Source: a virus
IMG/VR virus record: IMGVR_UViG_3300044712_002305
Location: 1-24,020 of that record
DNA: 24,020 nt
Strand: one strand, 5' to 3'
This document shows positions 8,138 through 16,524 of this stretch, one piece after another. The number at the start of each line of letters is the position of its first letter. Positions within the stretch are counted from its first letter, which is position 1. The translations under genes were made by a program, and so were the position numbers. A model generated the notes under the pieces. The model had not been told where the DNA came from, made no database searches, and saw only the letters and a list, made by a program, of their open reading frames with translations.

Positions 8138-9595
8138 ATGTCCCTGCAAGACGATCTTCAGACCGCCGTCGCCAAGGTGACAGCGGATAGCGGGCTGTTG
8201 CACCGCATCGTCCACGGCGATGCCAGCACGACCGTCGTCACCGAGGGCGGCCCGGTCAAGTCCGTGGCCAAGGCCATCGCCGACGTCGCGGAGAGTCTCC
8301 ATCGCGAGGCCGGCGACCTGGTCGGCGCGGTCGCCGAGGCCCGCCAGGCAAAGCACGAGGCGGCGGAATTCGCGGCCACGGCCGGAACCATGGCGGATGA
8401 AGCAAACGCCGCCGTCGGCCGGGCCAATGCCGCCGCACTGGCCGCCGAAAGCGGGATCGGCGATCTGGTGGCCCGGGCGGAGGTCGAGACCCAGGCCACA
8501 ATCGCCGCCGCTGCTGCTGCCGCCTCGGATGCCCAAGATGCCGCCGCCGAAGCCCGCGCCCACAGCGCCCGCTTCGCCCTGCCCATCGAGGAGGTGGCGC
8601 GGCGGGCGCTGACGGCGCAGGCGCGGCAGGTGGCCGGGACCCGCGACACGCTTTCCCTGTTCTCCGCCTTCGCCGACGAAGCCGGACGATCCGAAGCATC
8701 GGCCAGGGCCAGCGCCGATGAAGCCGCCCGCCAGGCGGACATCGCCACCGGGCAGGTGGCGACCGTCATCCAGGCGGTCGAGGACGCCCGGACCCATGCC
8801 GGCGCGGCCGCCGTCATCGTCGATGCCGCCGGAGAGCGGCTGCGCACACTTGTCGAGGCGGCGACCGATACGGCGACGACGGCAATTCAAACGATCGCCG
8901 ATGACGCAGAGTCCGGCATCACCGATCTGGTTGCCCGATCCGGCGACGCCGTGATGATGCAGGTCGCCGCCGCCGGTGCCGCCGTCGCGGAAGCGGAGGA
9001 AGCGGCGGCAGAAGCCCGTGCCCATGCCGCCCGCTTCGCCTTGCCCATCGAGGCGGTCGCGCGTCGGGCCCTGACGGCGCAGAGCCGGCAGTTGGTGGGT
9101 ACCCGTGACACCCTCACGCTGTTCTCCGCCTTTGCCGACGAGGCCGGGCGATCCGAGGCCGCAGCGAAGGCCAGCGCCGACGAAGCTGGCCGGCAGGCCG
9201 CTCTCGCGGCCGAGCATCTGGTGGCTGCGGCTCAGGCTGTTGACGACGCCCGTGCCCGTGTCACCGAGGCCGGAGGCCTCGTTGAAGAGGCTCAGGCCAC
9301 CTTTCACGACCTTTCCGCTGCAATGGACGCCGCAGTGCTGTCCGCCAAGGCGGAGATCGCCGCCGCCGGCACGACCGCCGAGGACCACATCGGCACGGTC
9401 TCTGCCGCCTTTGAGACCGAAGTGCAGGGACTGGTCTCCGCTGCCACGGGGCAGATCAACTCCGCCTCCGCCCACGTCGCCCGCTTTGCCGTCCCCATCG
9501 AGCAGATGGCCCGTGCCGCCCTCGACGCCGAGCGCCGTCGGCTGCTGGGTGCCCGCGACGATCTGCTGCGTTTCGTCACCGTCATCGAGTCCTGA
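8138..9595 (+). CDS. Alanine-rich coiled-coil repeat protein, putative tail fibre or spike stalk
   Basis: A 485-residue, Ala/Glu/Asp-rich protein predicted to be almost all helix and coiled coil. It contains an internal duplication: a unit starting ESGIGDLVARAEVE at about residue 104 recurs as ESGITDLVARSGDA at about residue 258, and the segment ARFALPIEEVARRALTAQ recurs at residues about 144, 298 and, more diverged, 448 (spacings 154 and 150 residues). The related FSAFADEAGRSEA follows the first two copies. Nothing like a signal peptide or membrane segment is seen. It sits between the minor tail protein and the RCC1 gene, so a fibre shaft or tail accessory role is likely, but I do not recognise a named family. 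Confidence 0.72.
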   Translation: MSLQDDLQTAVAKVTADSGLLHRIVHGDASTTVVTEGGPVKSVAKAIADVAESLHREAGDLVGAVAEARQAKHEAAEFAATAGTMADEANAAVGRANAAALAAESGIGDLVARAEVETQATIAAAAAAASDAQDAAAEARAHSARFALPIEEVARRALTAQARQVAGTRDTLSLFSAFADEAGRSEASARASADEAARQADIATGQVATVIQAVEDARTHAGAAAVIVDAAGERLRTLVEAATDTATTAIQTIADDAESGITDLVARSGDAVMMQVAAAGAAVAEAEEAAAEARAHAARFALPIEAVARRALTAQSRQLVGTRDTLTLFSAFADEAGRSEAAAKASADEAGRQAALAAEHLVAAAQAVDDARARVTEAGGLVEEAQATFHDLSAAMDAAVLSAKAEIAAAGTTAEDHIGTVSAAFETEVQGLVSAATGQINSASAHVARFAVPIEQMARAALDAERRRLLGARDDLLRFVTVIES

Positions 9596-9597
9596 CC

Positions 9598-9915
9598 ATG
9601 CCCACCCTGCAAGAACGTATCGACGCCTTCTTCGCCGATCCCCTGGCCGACATCGACGCCCAGCGTCAGGCGCTCGACGCCATGGTCGTGGTGCCCAACG
9701 CCGCCGCCCGCGACGCCATTCCGCTGTCCGATCGCCCCCTGAACCTGTGGGTCAAGGTAGAGGCCCCCGAGGGGCTGTTCCGCTGGGATGGCGCCGTTTG
9801 GGAGCCGTTCTCGCCCCTTGATGCCCTGCTGCCCGCACCCGTCACCACGCGCCAGCCCGCCGATGCCGGCGAGTTGCTGGAGGACATGGCGCTGCTGGGC
9901 ATCGATCTCCTGTAA
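9598..9915 (+). CDS. Small phage tail-associated protein, function unknown
   Basis: A 105-residue acidic protein that begins 2 bases after the preceding stop. The central part (DRPLNLWVKVEAPEGLFRWD, then GAVWEPFSP) resembles the short beta modules in phage fibre proteins that precede or carry the text 'x-L-F-x-W-D-G-x-x-W'. The ends are helical (MPTLQERIDAFFADPLADID; ELLEDMALLGIDLL). It may be a trimerisation or chaperone partner for the following RCC1 protein, which is an inference from adjacency. No family was recognised. Confidence 0.6.
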   Translation: MPTLQERIDAFFADPLADIDAQRQALDAMVVVPNAAARDAIPLSDRPLNLWVKVEAPEGLFRWDGAVWEPFSPLDALLPAPVTTRQPADAGELLEDMALLGIDLL

Positions 9916-9939
9916 TTCCATCCACGGAGGACTACGCTC

Positions 9940-12153
9940 GTGTCCATTGCATCCCTTCGCAGTCTGATCGAATCGATCAAGGGGCGGGGTCAGAACCTGG
10001 CCGCCGCCAGCGGCCAGGACGGCGCGTCGGCCCGCGATCTCGTCTATCTCGCCAAGGCGGTCGAAGCCATGGTCGGCGCCGACGCCCTGCTCGGCCTGAT
10101 CGACGAAACCGGACGCCCGGCCGAGATCGTCGTCGTCGCCTCGCCCGGCACCGCTATCGTCGCCCTCACCGACGATCAGGTCGCCCGCGACGTGGTGGTG
10201 TTCCGCCCCGACCAGGGGACGTACTCCGCGCCCTTCGTGACGATCGACGCGCCCGCACGCGGCTGGGCAGTCGTCATCGACAACGAATTGCCCGTCCCGG
10301 TGCGGATCAAGACGGCGAGCCAGGGTACTCATGCGGTGATCGGCGCTGGCAAACGCGGCTGGGTGTACTGCGATGGCGGCGTGATCGACCATGTGTTCGA
10401 TCTGAATGCCGCCGTTGCCGCCGCCGCCTCGCCGCTGGCGGCACGCGGCGATATCTATGTGCGTGATGCCGGTGGCAACGCCCGTCTGGCCGTTGGCGAC
10501 CCGTCCAAATTCCTCGGTTCCGATGGCACCGACCCGAAATGGTTGCTGCCGCCGGGCCGACCGAACACGCGGGTCCGCTATCTCGCGAACGACTTCATCG
10601 CCCGAGACCTGGACGGCAATCCGATCCCCGGCGGCACCGCCGTTTCGCTGGTGGCGACACCGCGTCTTGCCAACCTGATCGCCGACACCGTGACGTTCCC
10701 CGACCACGCCAACATCGGCATCTGGGACGCCGATAGCCAGTCCTGCATGACCTCGATCTATCGCGGCCTGGCGGCGGTGTTCCAGGATGGCGGCGCCTCG
10801 ATCTGGGGCAATGCCAATTCCGGACGCAACGGCGATCCCAACGGCTCGCACTGGCCGCACTTCCTGCCGGCCCTCTACCGGACCACCAACGAGGGCCACC
10901 TGGTCACCGAGAGCCTGACCGATGCCGCCATCAAGCAGGTCTACGGCAATTACGGCACCACCATGATCCTGCTGGAGAATGGCGAGCTTTACGCCACCGG
11001 CTATGGCGGACACGGGCAGCAGGGTGACGGCACCACCTCGAGCAAATCGTTCTTTCAGCGCATCCTGTTTCCCGGTGATGCCGGCCCGGTGCGTTACGTC
11101 GTCTCCACCTGCATGACCGGCCCGGACAGCAGCGCCGCGTTCTACGCCCTGATGGAGGACGGTGACGTCTATTCCTGGGGCTACAACGGTTATGGCCAAC
11201 TCGGTCTGGGCGACACCGTCAACCGGACCATGCCGACCAAGCTCGCCACCTTCAATCAGAACGTCCAGTGCATCGTGGCGGCGGGCGGCTCCTACGGCTT
11301 CGCCCATTTCGTGACCACCGACAACAAGCTCTTCGGCTGCGGCTACAACGGATGCGGCAATCTGGGTGACGGCACGGCGGCCAACAAGCCTGCGCCGGTG
11401 CTGATCGACGCCGGACCGGTGGTGAAATGCGCCAATACCGGCTACGGCTCGCACAACTTCGCCTTCTACATCAAGGCGGACGGCAAGCTCTACGCCATGG
11501 GCTTCAATGAGAGCGGGCAGCTTGGCGACAACTCGACCACCCAGCGCAATTCCCCGGTTCTGGTCAGCAACCTGGGACTGACCGATCCTACCAAGGTGAT
11601 CGACATCTGGGCCTATGGCGCCCGTTACGGTTCGGGCGGCTTTGCTTTGACCAAGAACGGACAGTTCTGGGCCTGGGGGCAGAACGCCAACGGTCAGCTC
11701 GGCCTGGGCGACACCACCAGCCGGCAAGCCCCGGGTCTGGTTCCCGGCGTCGAGCACGTCTCCCAGGTGGTCTCGCCGACCACGGGGATCAGCCAGGCCA
11801 CCCAGTACCACTACAACAACGTCCTCATCCTGCGCCACGCCACCGCGGCCGACCGCATCGCGCGCAAGAACGGCTATCCCATGACCGTCGGCTATGGCAG
11901 CGCCTTCATCGGTACCCCGAATGCCGCCAACCCCACCACCGCGTTCAAGTACGTCGGCCTGCCGCCAAAGTACCACGGCAAGATCCGGCGCATCGCCTGC
12001 TCGGGATACCACGACGGCACGGCCAACGCCGAACAGGACGCCTACGCCTTGGCCATGGACGGCACCGTCTTCGCCTGGGGGCCGTCGGCCAACTTCTCGC
12101 TCGGCGACTGGATGAATACCGGCACCACCTGCCCGCAGCCGCTGCGGTTCTGA
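9940..12153 (+). CDS. RCC1-repeat (beta-propeller) tail protein, putative receptor-binding
   Basis: A 737-residue protein starting with GTG at 9940, set by a strong CGGAGG at 9925-9930. The N-terminal ~250 residues look like phage fibre modules, with GDIYVRDAGGNARLAVGDPS followed by KFLGSDGTDPKWLLPPG, a motif known from tail fibres. The C-terminal half has six RCC1-type repeats at residues about 350, 410, 464, 517, 576 and 710, seen as LYATGYGGHGQQGDG, VYSWGYNGYGQLGLGD, LFGCGYNGCGNLGDG, LYAMGFNESGQLGDN, FWAWGQNANGQLGLGD and VFAWGPSANFSLGD. Such repeats form a seven-bladed propeller in other proteins; here six are clear. The protein is therefore a candidate for host binding at the tail tip. 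Confidence 0.82.
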   Translation: MSIASLRSLIESIKGRGQNLAAASGQDGASARDLVYLAKAVEAMVGADALLGLIDETGRPAEIVVVASPGTAIVALTDDQVARDVVVFRPDQGTYSAPFVTIDAPARGWAVVIDNELPVPVRIKTASQGTHAVIGAGKRGWVYCDGGVIDHVFDLNAAVAAAASPLAARGDIYVRDAGGNARLAVGDPSKFLGSDGTDPKWLLPPGRPNTRVRYLANDFIARDLDGNPIPGGTAVSLVATPRLANLIADTVTFPDHANIGIWDADSQSCMTSIYRGLAAVFQDGGASIWGNANSGRNGDPNGSHWPHFLPALYRTTNEGHLVTESLTDAAIKQVYGNYGTTMILLENGELYATGYGGHGQQGDGTTSSKSFFQRILFPGDAGPVRYVVSTCMTGPDSSAAFYALMEDGDVYSWGYNGYGQLGLGDTVNRTMPTKLATFNQNVQCIVAAGGSYGFAHFVTTDNKLFGCGYNGCGNLGDGTAANKPAPVLIDAGPVVKCANTGYGSHNFAFYIKADGKLYAMGFNESGQLGDNSTTQRNSPVLVSNLGLTDPTKVIDIWAYGARYGSGGFALTKNGQFWAWGQNANGQLGLGDTTSRQAPGLVPGVEHVSQVVSPTTGISQATQYHYNNVLILRHATAADRIARKNGYPMTVGYGSAFIGTPNAANPTTAFKYVGLPPKYHGKIRRIACSGYHDGTANAEQDAYALAMDGTVFAWGPSANFSLGDWMNTGTTCPQPLRF

Positions 12154-12168
12154 TCGGAGGAGACCGTC

Positions 12169-12438
12169 ATGAAGATCTACGCCTATACCCCCGCCAATGG
12201 CCTGCATTGGGCGCCGGCCGATCAGTACGAGTCGCTCGGCCAGTGCGGCGGCAAGCATTACTTCGCCATCTCCAACGATGCGGTCATTCCCGAGCAGCCC
12301 GAGGACATCGGCTTCGGCCCGATCACCGACACTGCAGAACTGCAGCATGTGGTCGATAACGCGCCCTATTTCTTCCGTTGGCGCGGCAGCGCCGATCTGA
12401 CCGCCGAGGCGGCCAAGGTCGGCATCGTGCTGGAGTAG
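12169..12438 (+). CDS. Small hypothetical phage protein downstream of RCC1 gene
   Basis: An 89-residue acidic protein with a strong ribosome-binding site (GGAGGAG, 12156-12162). It starts MKIYAYTPANGLHWAPADQY and has a Phe/Trp/Tyr-rich centre (APYFFRWRGSADL). No membrane segment or signal peptide is seen. Because it directly follows the putative receptor-binding gene it may be a fibre assembly or accessory protein, in the way that many fibres are followed by a small chaperone gene. This is inference from position; I do not recognise the family. Confidence 0.65.
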   Translation: MKIYAYTPANGLHWAPADQYESLGQCGGKHYFAISNDAVIPEQPEDIGFGPITDTAELQHVVDNAPYFFRWRGSADLTAEAAKVGIVLE

Positions 12439-12444
12439 GCGGCC

Positions 12445-12801
12445 ATGGTTGCGGAACAGTCCCCGGATATCTGGGCCGGCGTCGCCACCCAGTATGTCGG
12501 CGCCTGGGGGCAGGCGGATCCGATGGTGCAGATCGCCGCCATCGTTGCATTGGTGATTGTCGTGGCGATTGTGGCCTGGGCTTGGTCGCGGAAGAAGGGG
12601 GCGCACGAGGTCTCCGGCATTCCGGTCGAAGCCTTCGCCCATGTGGTGGAGGAACAGGCCCGCCAGACCGAGGCGCTACGTTCAGCGGTCGAGGGACTGT
12701 CCGAGATCGTCCACGAGATGCGCAAGCTGCTGGAGGCCCGGACCTTCTGTCCATTCCCGGTTCCCACCTGTACAGCATCGGCCAAGAACACCGATGCCTG
12801 A
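12445..12801 (+). CDS. Small single-span membrane protein with coiled-coil tail
   Basis: A 118-residue protein with one clear membrane helix at residues about 27-47 (VQIAAIVALVIVVAIVAWAW), followed by the positive charges SRKKG, then a helical, probably coiled-coil segment (EAFAHVVEEQARQTEALRSA). The charge order suggests the C-terminal part stays in the cytoplasm. It could be a holin-like or lysis-accessory protein, or a membrane protein linked to DNA injection. It sits among tail genes, away from the lysis genes at 16085-17127. Its last 8 bases overlap the next gene. No family recognised. Confidence 0.6.
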   Translation: MVAEQSPDIWAGVATQYVGAWGQADPMVQIAAIVALVIVVAIVAWAWSRKKGAHEVSGIPVEAFAHVVEEQARQTEALRSAVEGLSEIVHEMRKLLEARTFCPFPVPTCTASAKNTDA

Positions 12802-13318
12802 TCCCTCTCTCAGCCAAGCGCTGAGAGAAGCCTTCGCCTCCGCCCCCAGCGACACGGTGATCCTGGATACGCTGGAAATCTGGCACCCCAGCTTCACCGA
12901 GCCGATCCGGGTGGTACGCGACCATGCCGACCTCGTCGCCCGGCTGGAGACCGGTGCCCCCCGTGACGGTGGCCGCAAGGTCACCTTCACCGCCCTGGCC
13001 TTCGAATTCTCCCCGCCGCCGGTGGATACCGCTCCGGTCCCCGAAATCACCCTGTCCCTCGACAACGTCGGACAAGAACTGGCCGACGCACTGGAAGCCG
13101 CCGCCACTAGCCAGGATGTGATCACGGTCACCTGGCGGCCCTTCCTCTCCACCGATCTGGAGGGGCCGCACATGGACCCACCGATCACGCTCACGTTGAC
13201 CGACGTCGAGGCCGACACCCTGCGTGTCACCGGCCGCGCCCGCATGCTCGACATCGGCAACAAGGCGTTCCCCTCCATCACCTACACCGCCCGGCGCTTT
13301 CCTGGACTGGCGCGGTAG
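12794..13318 (+). CDS. DUF1833-type phage tail protein
   Basis: A 174-residue protein from ATG 12794, chosen over a longer open frame because the upstream part lies inside the membrane protein gene and reads as shadow. The sequence (ILDTLEIWHPSFTEPIRVVR, then TFTALAFEFSPPPVDTAPVP and TLTLTDVEADTLRVTGRARM) matches the DUF1833 style: an N-terminal helix, then beta-strands with the pattern FEFSPPPV and a C-terminal strand ITYTARRFPG. DUF1833 proteins occur just before an NlpC/P60 gene and the tip protein gene in many prophages, occupying a slot comparable to lambda gpL. That order is found here. Confidence 0.75.
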   Translation: MPDPSLSQALREAFASAPSDTVILDTLEIWHPSFTEPIRVVRDHADLVARLETGAPRDGGRKVTFTALAFEFSPPPVDTAPVPEITLSLDNVGQELADALEAAATSQDVITVTWRPFLSTDLEGPHMDPPITLTLTDVEADTLRVTGRARMLDIGNKAFPSITYTARRFPGLAR

Positions 13319-13329
13319 CGAGGCTCTCC

Positions 13330-13725
13330 ATGCATTGGGCTGCCGCTTATATCGGCCTGCCATGGTCACCCCATGGCAGAGGGCCGGACCTGTTCAATTG
13401 CTGGGAATTCGTCCGGGCGGTGCAGGCCCGGCATTTCGGCCGCGTTCTGCCCGACATCGCCAATCCCGAAGACATGCTGGCCATGGGCCGCACCTTTCGC
13501 GACCACCCGGAACGGCGGCGCTGGACCAAGGTCACCGATCCCCGGGAAGGCGATTGCGCCCTGCTGCGCCGCTCCCGCCATCCCATCCATGTGGGCGTCT
13601 GGCTCGACCTGGATGGTGGTGGCGTTCTGCACTGCGCCGAAGAAGCCGGTGTGGTGTTCCAGCGCCCCGACGCGCTCCGCCTCAATGGCTGGGCGATCGA
13701 GGGCTTTTATCGGTTCTCGCCATGA
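13330..13725 (+). CDS. NlpC/P60-family tail peptidase (gpK-like)
   Basis: A 131-residue cysteine peptidase-like protein of the NlpC/P60 fold that would cut cell-wall peptides during DNA entry. The likely catalytic residues are visible: Cys24 in GPDLFNCWEF, His87 in HPIHVGVWLD and His101 in GVLHCAEEAG. The size is close to a bare catalytic domain, without a separate JAB-type domain such as lambda gpK has. The gene ends in a 4-base overlap (ATGA) with the tip protein start at 13722, so both are co-translated. Its position between the DUF1833 gene and the tip gene supports the tail role over a lysis role. Confidence 0.86.
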   Translation: MHWAAAYIGLPWSPHGRGPDLFNCWEFVRAVQARHFGRVLPDIANPEDMLAMGRTFRDHPERRRWTKVTDPREGDCALLRRSRHPIHVGVWLDLDGGGVLHCAEEAGVVFQRPDALRLNGWAIEGFYRFSP

Positions 13726-16022
13726 CCGCATCCGTCGTCATCGTCACCAATCCTTTCGAGCCCGTCGCCAGCCGCTCGGTCCACACCATCGCGGCGGGGT
13801 TGACCGTGGGGGCCTTGCTGCTCGATTGCTGCATCGCCGAGGAAAGCTGGGCAGATGGCCCGGAAATCCGCATCGGCACCGACATGGTGCCGGCGGACGT
13901 TTATTCCCTGCGGGTCATCGGCGAAGGCGACATCGTCACCGTCATCCGCTGGCCCATGGGCGGCGGTGGCGGTGGAGGCGGCGGCAAGAACCCCCTGCGG
14001 ATCGTGCTGACCATCGCGGTGATGGTGGCCGCCATCTATCTCGGGCCAATGGCGGCGGTCGCCATGGGCTACACCGCCACCGGCACCGCCGCGGCGATGG
14101 CCACCGCCGGCATCGCCATGGTCGGCTCGGTGCTGATCAATACCGTGATCCCGGCGCCCAAGCCGTCGATGCCCTCGCTCAACTGGGGAGGCAGCGGCAG
14201 CGCGCCGGCTCCCAGTCCGACCTATTCGCTCCAGGCCCAGGGCAACCAGGGGCGACTAGGCCAGCCGATCCCGGTGATCTATGGCCGCCACCTGATCTTC
14301 CCCGACCTCGCCGCAGAGCCCTACCAAGATTACGTCGGCGGCGAGCAGTACCTGTATCAGCTCCATGTCATCGGCCAGGGCGAGTATGCGGTCGAACAGA
14401 TCCGCATCGAGGACACCCCCATTGCCTCCTTCGAGGAGGTGCAGACCCAGATCGTCCCGCCCGGTGGCGAGGTGACGCTGTTCGAGCCCGACGTCATCAC
14501 CGCCGCCGAGATCGCCGGCCAGGAACTGGTCGCCCCCAATCTGGTGGCCTCCGGCGACGACGGATATATCGGCCCGTTCACCGCCAATCCGGTGGACACG
14601 TCGGCGGGGGCGCTGGGCATCGACGTGGTGATGCCGCGCGGCCTCTATTACGCCAATGACGGCGGCAGCCTCGATACCCGCACCGTCCAATGGCAGGTCG
14701 AGGCGCGCGCCATCGGTGCCGATGGCGAGGCTCTTGCCGGCTGGTTGGTGCTGGCGACCGAATCCCACACCGCCGCCACCAATACCGCCATCCGCCTGTC
14801 TTTCCGTTATGCGGTGCCGACCGGGCGCTACGAGGTCCGTCTCAGACGCCTCGACACCAAGGACACCGCCGAGCGGGCCGGGCATGAGATCCGCTGGGCC
14901 GCGCTGCGCGCCTACCTTGTCGGCCAGCCCGATTTCGGCGCCGTTACCCTGCTGGCGGTAAAGATGCGGGCCACCGACAATCTGTCGCAACGATCCAGCC
15001 GCATGATCAACGTCATCGCCACCCGCAAGCTGCCGGTGTGGTCGGCTGATGGCGGGTGGTCGGCACCCCAACCAACCCGCTCCATCGCCTGGGCCTTCGC
15101 CGACGCCTGCAAGGCGCAGTACGGCGGCAAGCTGGCTGATGCCCGCATCGACCTGAAGGCGCTGCTGGCCCTGGATGCCATCTGGACCGCCCGAGGCGAC
15201 AGTTTCGACGCGGTGTTCGACACCAGCATGACGGTGTGGGAGGCGTTGACCCGCATCGCCCGCTGCGGCCGCGCCGTGCCCATTCAGCAAGGCGGCATCG
15301 TCCGCATCATCCGCGACCAGCCCCAGGCCATCCCGGTGGCCATGTTCGGGCCGCGCAACATCGTGAAAGGCTCGTTCAAGATCAAATATGTCATGCCGGG
15401 CGCGGACACCGCCGACGCGGTGACGGTGGAATATTTCTCGTCGCGCACCTGGAAGCCCGACGAGACCACCGCCAAGCTGCCCGACAGCGGCGGCGACAAT
15501 CCCGCCAAGGTCAATCTGTTCGGCTGCACCGCCAAGGACCACGCCCAGCGGGAAGGTCTCTACATCGCCGCCAACAACCGCTACCGCCGCCGCCTGGTCA
15601 CCTTCCGCACCGAGCTGGAGGGCATGATCCCCACCTACGGCGATCTGGTCGCCATCACCCACGACATGCCCCGCTGGGGGCAAGGCGGCGAGGTGGTCGG
15701 CCACCAGGGCGACGTGCTGGCCCTGTCCGAGCCGGTGGAATGGACCGAGGGCGCCACTCATTACTTGGCACTGCGCCGCCAGGACGGTGGGCTGGCCGGG
15801 CCGTTCCGAGTCCAGGCGGTGCCCGGCGATCCCACCCTGGTCCGCGTCCTCGATCCCCTGACCATCACCCCCTATGTCGGTGGCTCCGAAGAGCGGACGT
15901 ATTTCAGCTTCGGCCCCGGCCAGGCCTGGGCGCAATCCGGTCGCGTCCTGGGCATCCGTCCCCGTGGCGAGCAGGTGGAGATCGCCGCCGTCGCCGAGGA
16001 TGCCCGCGTCCACGTCAATTGA
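13722..16022 (+). CDS. Tail tip / host specificity protein, gpJ-like
   Basis: A 766-residue tail tip protein. The start at 13722 is set by the ATGA overlap. Near residues 80-88 there is a run of nine Gly, then a hydrophobic region (residues about 92-145, RIVLTIAVMVAAIYLGPMAA and onward) that is a known feature of J-like and related tip proteins. Residues about 165-200 carry QAQGNQGRLGQPIPVIYGRH, also typical. The C-terminal half has the tip-domain pattern WEALTRIARCGRAVPIQQGG and the later GDLVAITHDMPRWGQGGEVV. Lambda J is about 1130 residues; this protein lacks the long C-terminal receptor-binding part, so host recognition may be carried by another protein such as the RCC1 product. Confidence 0.88.
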   Translation: MTASVVIVTNPFEPVASRSVHTIAAGLTVGALLLDCCIAEESWADGPEIRIGTDMVPADVYSLRVIGEGDIVTVIRWPMGGGGGGGGGKNPLRIVLTIAVMVAAIYLGPMAAVAMGYTATGTAAAMATAGIAMVGSVLINTVIPAPKPSMPSLNWGGSGSAPAPSPTYSLQAQGNQGRLGQPIPVIYGRHLIFPDLAAEPYQDYVGGEQYLYQLHVIGQGEYAVEQIRIEDTPIASFEEVQTQIVPPGGEVTLFEPDVITAAEIAGQELVAPNLVASGDDGYIGPFTANPVDTSAGALGIDVVMPRGLYYANDGGSLDTRTVQWQVEARAIGADGEALAGWLVLATESHTAATNTAIRLSFRYAVPTGRYEVRLRRLDTKDTAERAGHEIRWAALRAYLVGQPDFGAVTLLAVKMRATDNLSQRSSRMINVIATRKLPVWSADGGWSAPQPTRSIAWAFADACKAQYGGKLADARIDLKALLALDAIWTARGDSFDAVFDTSMTVWEALTRIARCGRAVPIQQGGIVRIIRDQPQAIPVAMFGPRNIVKGSFKIKYVMPGADTADAVTVEYFSSRTWKPDETTAKLPDSGGDNPAKVNLFGCTAKDHAQREGLYIAANNRYRRRLVTFRTELEGMIPTYGDLVAITHDMPRWGQGGEVVGHQGDVLALSEPVEWTEGATHYLALRRQDGGLAGPFRVQAVPGDPTLVRVLDPLTITPYVGGSEERTYFSFGPGQAWAQSGRVLGIRPRGEQVEIAAVAEDARVHVN

Positions 16023-16045
16023 TCCTGCCGAAATTCCGCATTCCC

Positions 16046-16067
16046 AAGCCGCCTCCGGGCGGCTTTT
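16046..16067 (+). terminator. Intrinsic terminator after tail tip gene
   Basis: A perfect 8-base stem, AAGCCGCC (16046-16053) pairing with GGCGGCTT (16058-16065), with a TCCG loop and a short T-run ending at 16067. It lies 23 bases after the tip gene stop and before the ribosome-binding site of the next gene. The T-run is short, so it may be partial and reduce rather than end transcription into the lysis genes. Confidence 0.65.
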
Positions 16068-16084
16068 CTCGTTGGAGACAGCCC

Positions 16085-16522
16085 ATGACTAAGACCTGCA
16101 CCTTGCCGCGCGGTATCCGCCTGAACAATCCCGGCAACATCAAGGAAGCGCCCGGCGACAAGACCCAGTGGCAGGGCGAACGGGCCACCGACGACGACCC
16201 GGTGTTCGAGGAATTCGTCAGCCCGGAAGCGGGCATCCGGGCGCTGGCCCGCATCCTGGTCGGCTACCAGCGCCGCTACGGCCTGAACACCGTCGCCGGG
16301 ATCATCAATCGCTGGGCGCCGGGCTGCGAGAACGACACCGGGGCCTACATCGCCCATATCGCCTCCCGCCTCGGCGTGACGCCCGACCAGACCATCGACG
16401 TCACCCGGCCGGAAACCATGGCTGATCTGGTGGAAGGCATCATCCGCCATGAAAACGGACAGCAGCCCTATGCCCGCGAGGTGATTCTGGCCGGTGTCGG
16501 CATGGGCCTGGGGAGGGCCTGA
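16085..16522 (+). CDS. P5-like structural/muralytic protein, probable endolysin
   Basis: A 145-residue protein from ATG 16085, with GGAGA at 16074-16078 deciding the start; the frame is open further upstream only as shadow of the tip gene. It has RGIRLNNPGNIKEAPGDKTQ followed by WQGE, then a helical core (EAGIRALARILVGYQRRYGL and NTVAGIINRWAPGCENDTGA). This is the pattern of 'structural protein P5' proteins in prophages, which resemble lysozyme/transglycosylase-type enzymes with the NNPGNI motif. Here it lies just before a holin-like gene, so peptidoglycan cleavage at lysis is the likely role. The catalytic residue cannot be fixed from sequence alone; the only Glu residues near the motif are in the segment after NNPGNI. 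Confidence 0.78.
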   Translation: MTKTCTLPRGIRLNNPGNIKEAPGDKTQWQGERATDDDPVFEEFVSPEAGIRALARILVGYQRRYGLNTVAGIINRWAPGCENDTGAYIAHIASRLGVTPDQTIDVTRPETMADLVEGIIRHENGQQPYAREVILAGVGMGLGRA

Positions 16523-16524
16523 CC

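Noticed and set aside
7589-9475. 628-codon open frame on the - strand
   Set aside because: Shadow of the coiled-coil and minor tail genes; low-complexity Gly/Arg-rich translation.
9304-12642. 1112-codon open frame on the - strand opposite the RCC1 gene
   Set aside because: It arises from strong GC codon bias on the + strand; its translation is Gly/Val/Arg-rich without recognisable domains and it covers several well-supported + strand genes.
14256-16013. 585-codon open frame on the - strand
   Set aside because: Opposite the tail tip gene, with no motif and His/Gly/Asp-rich shadow composition.
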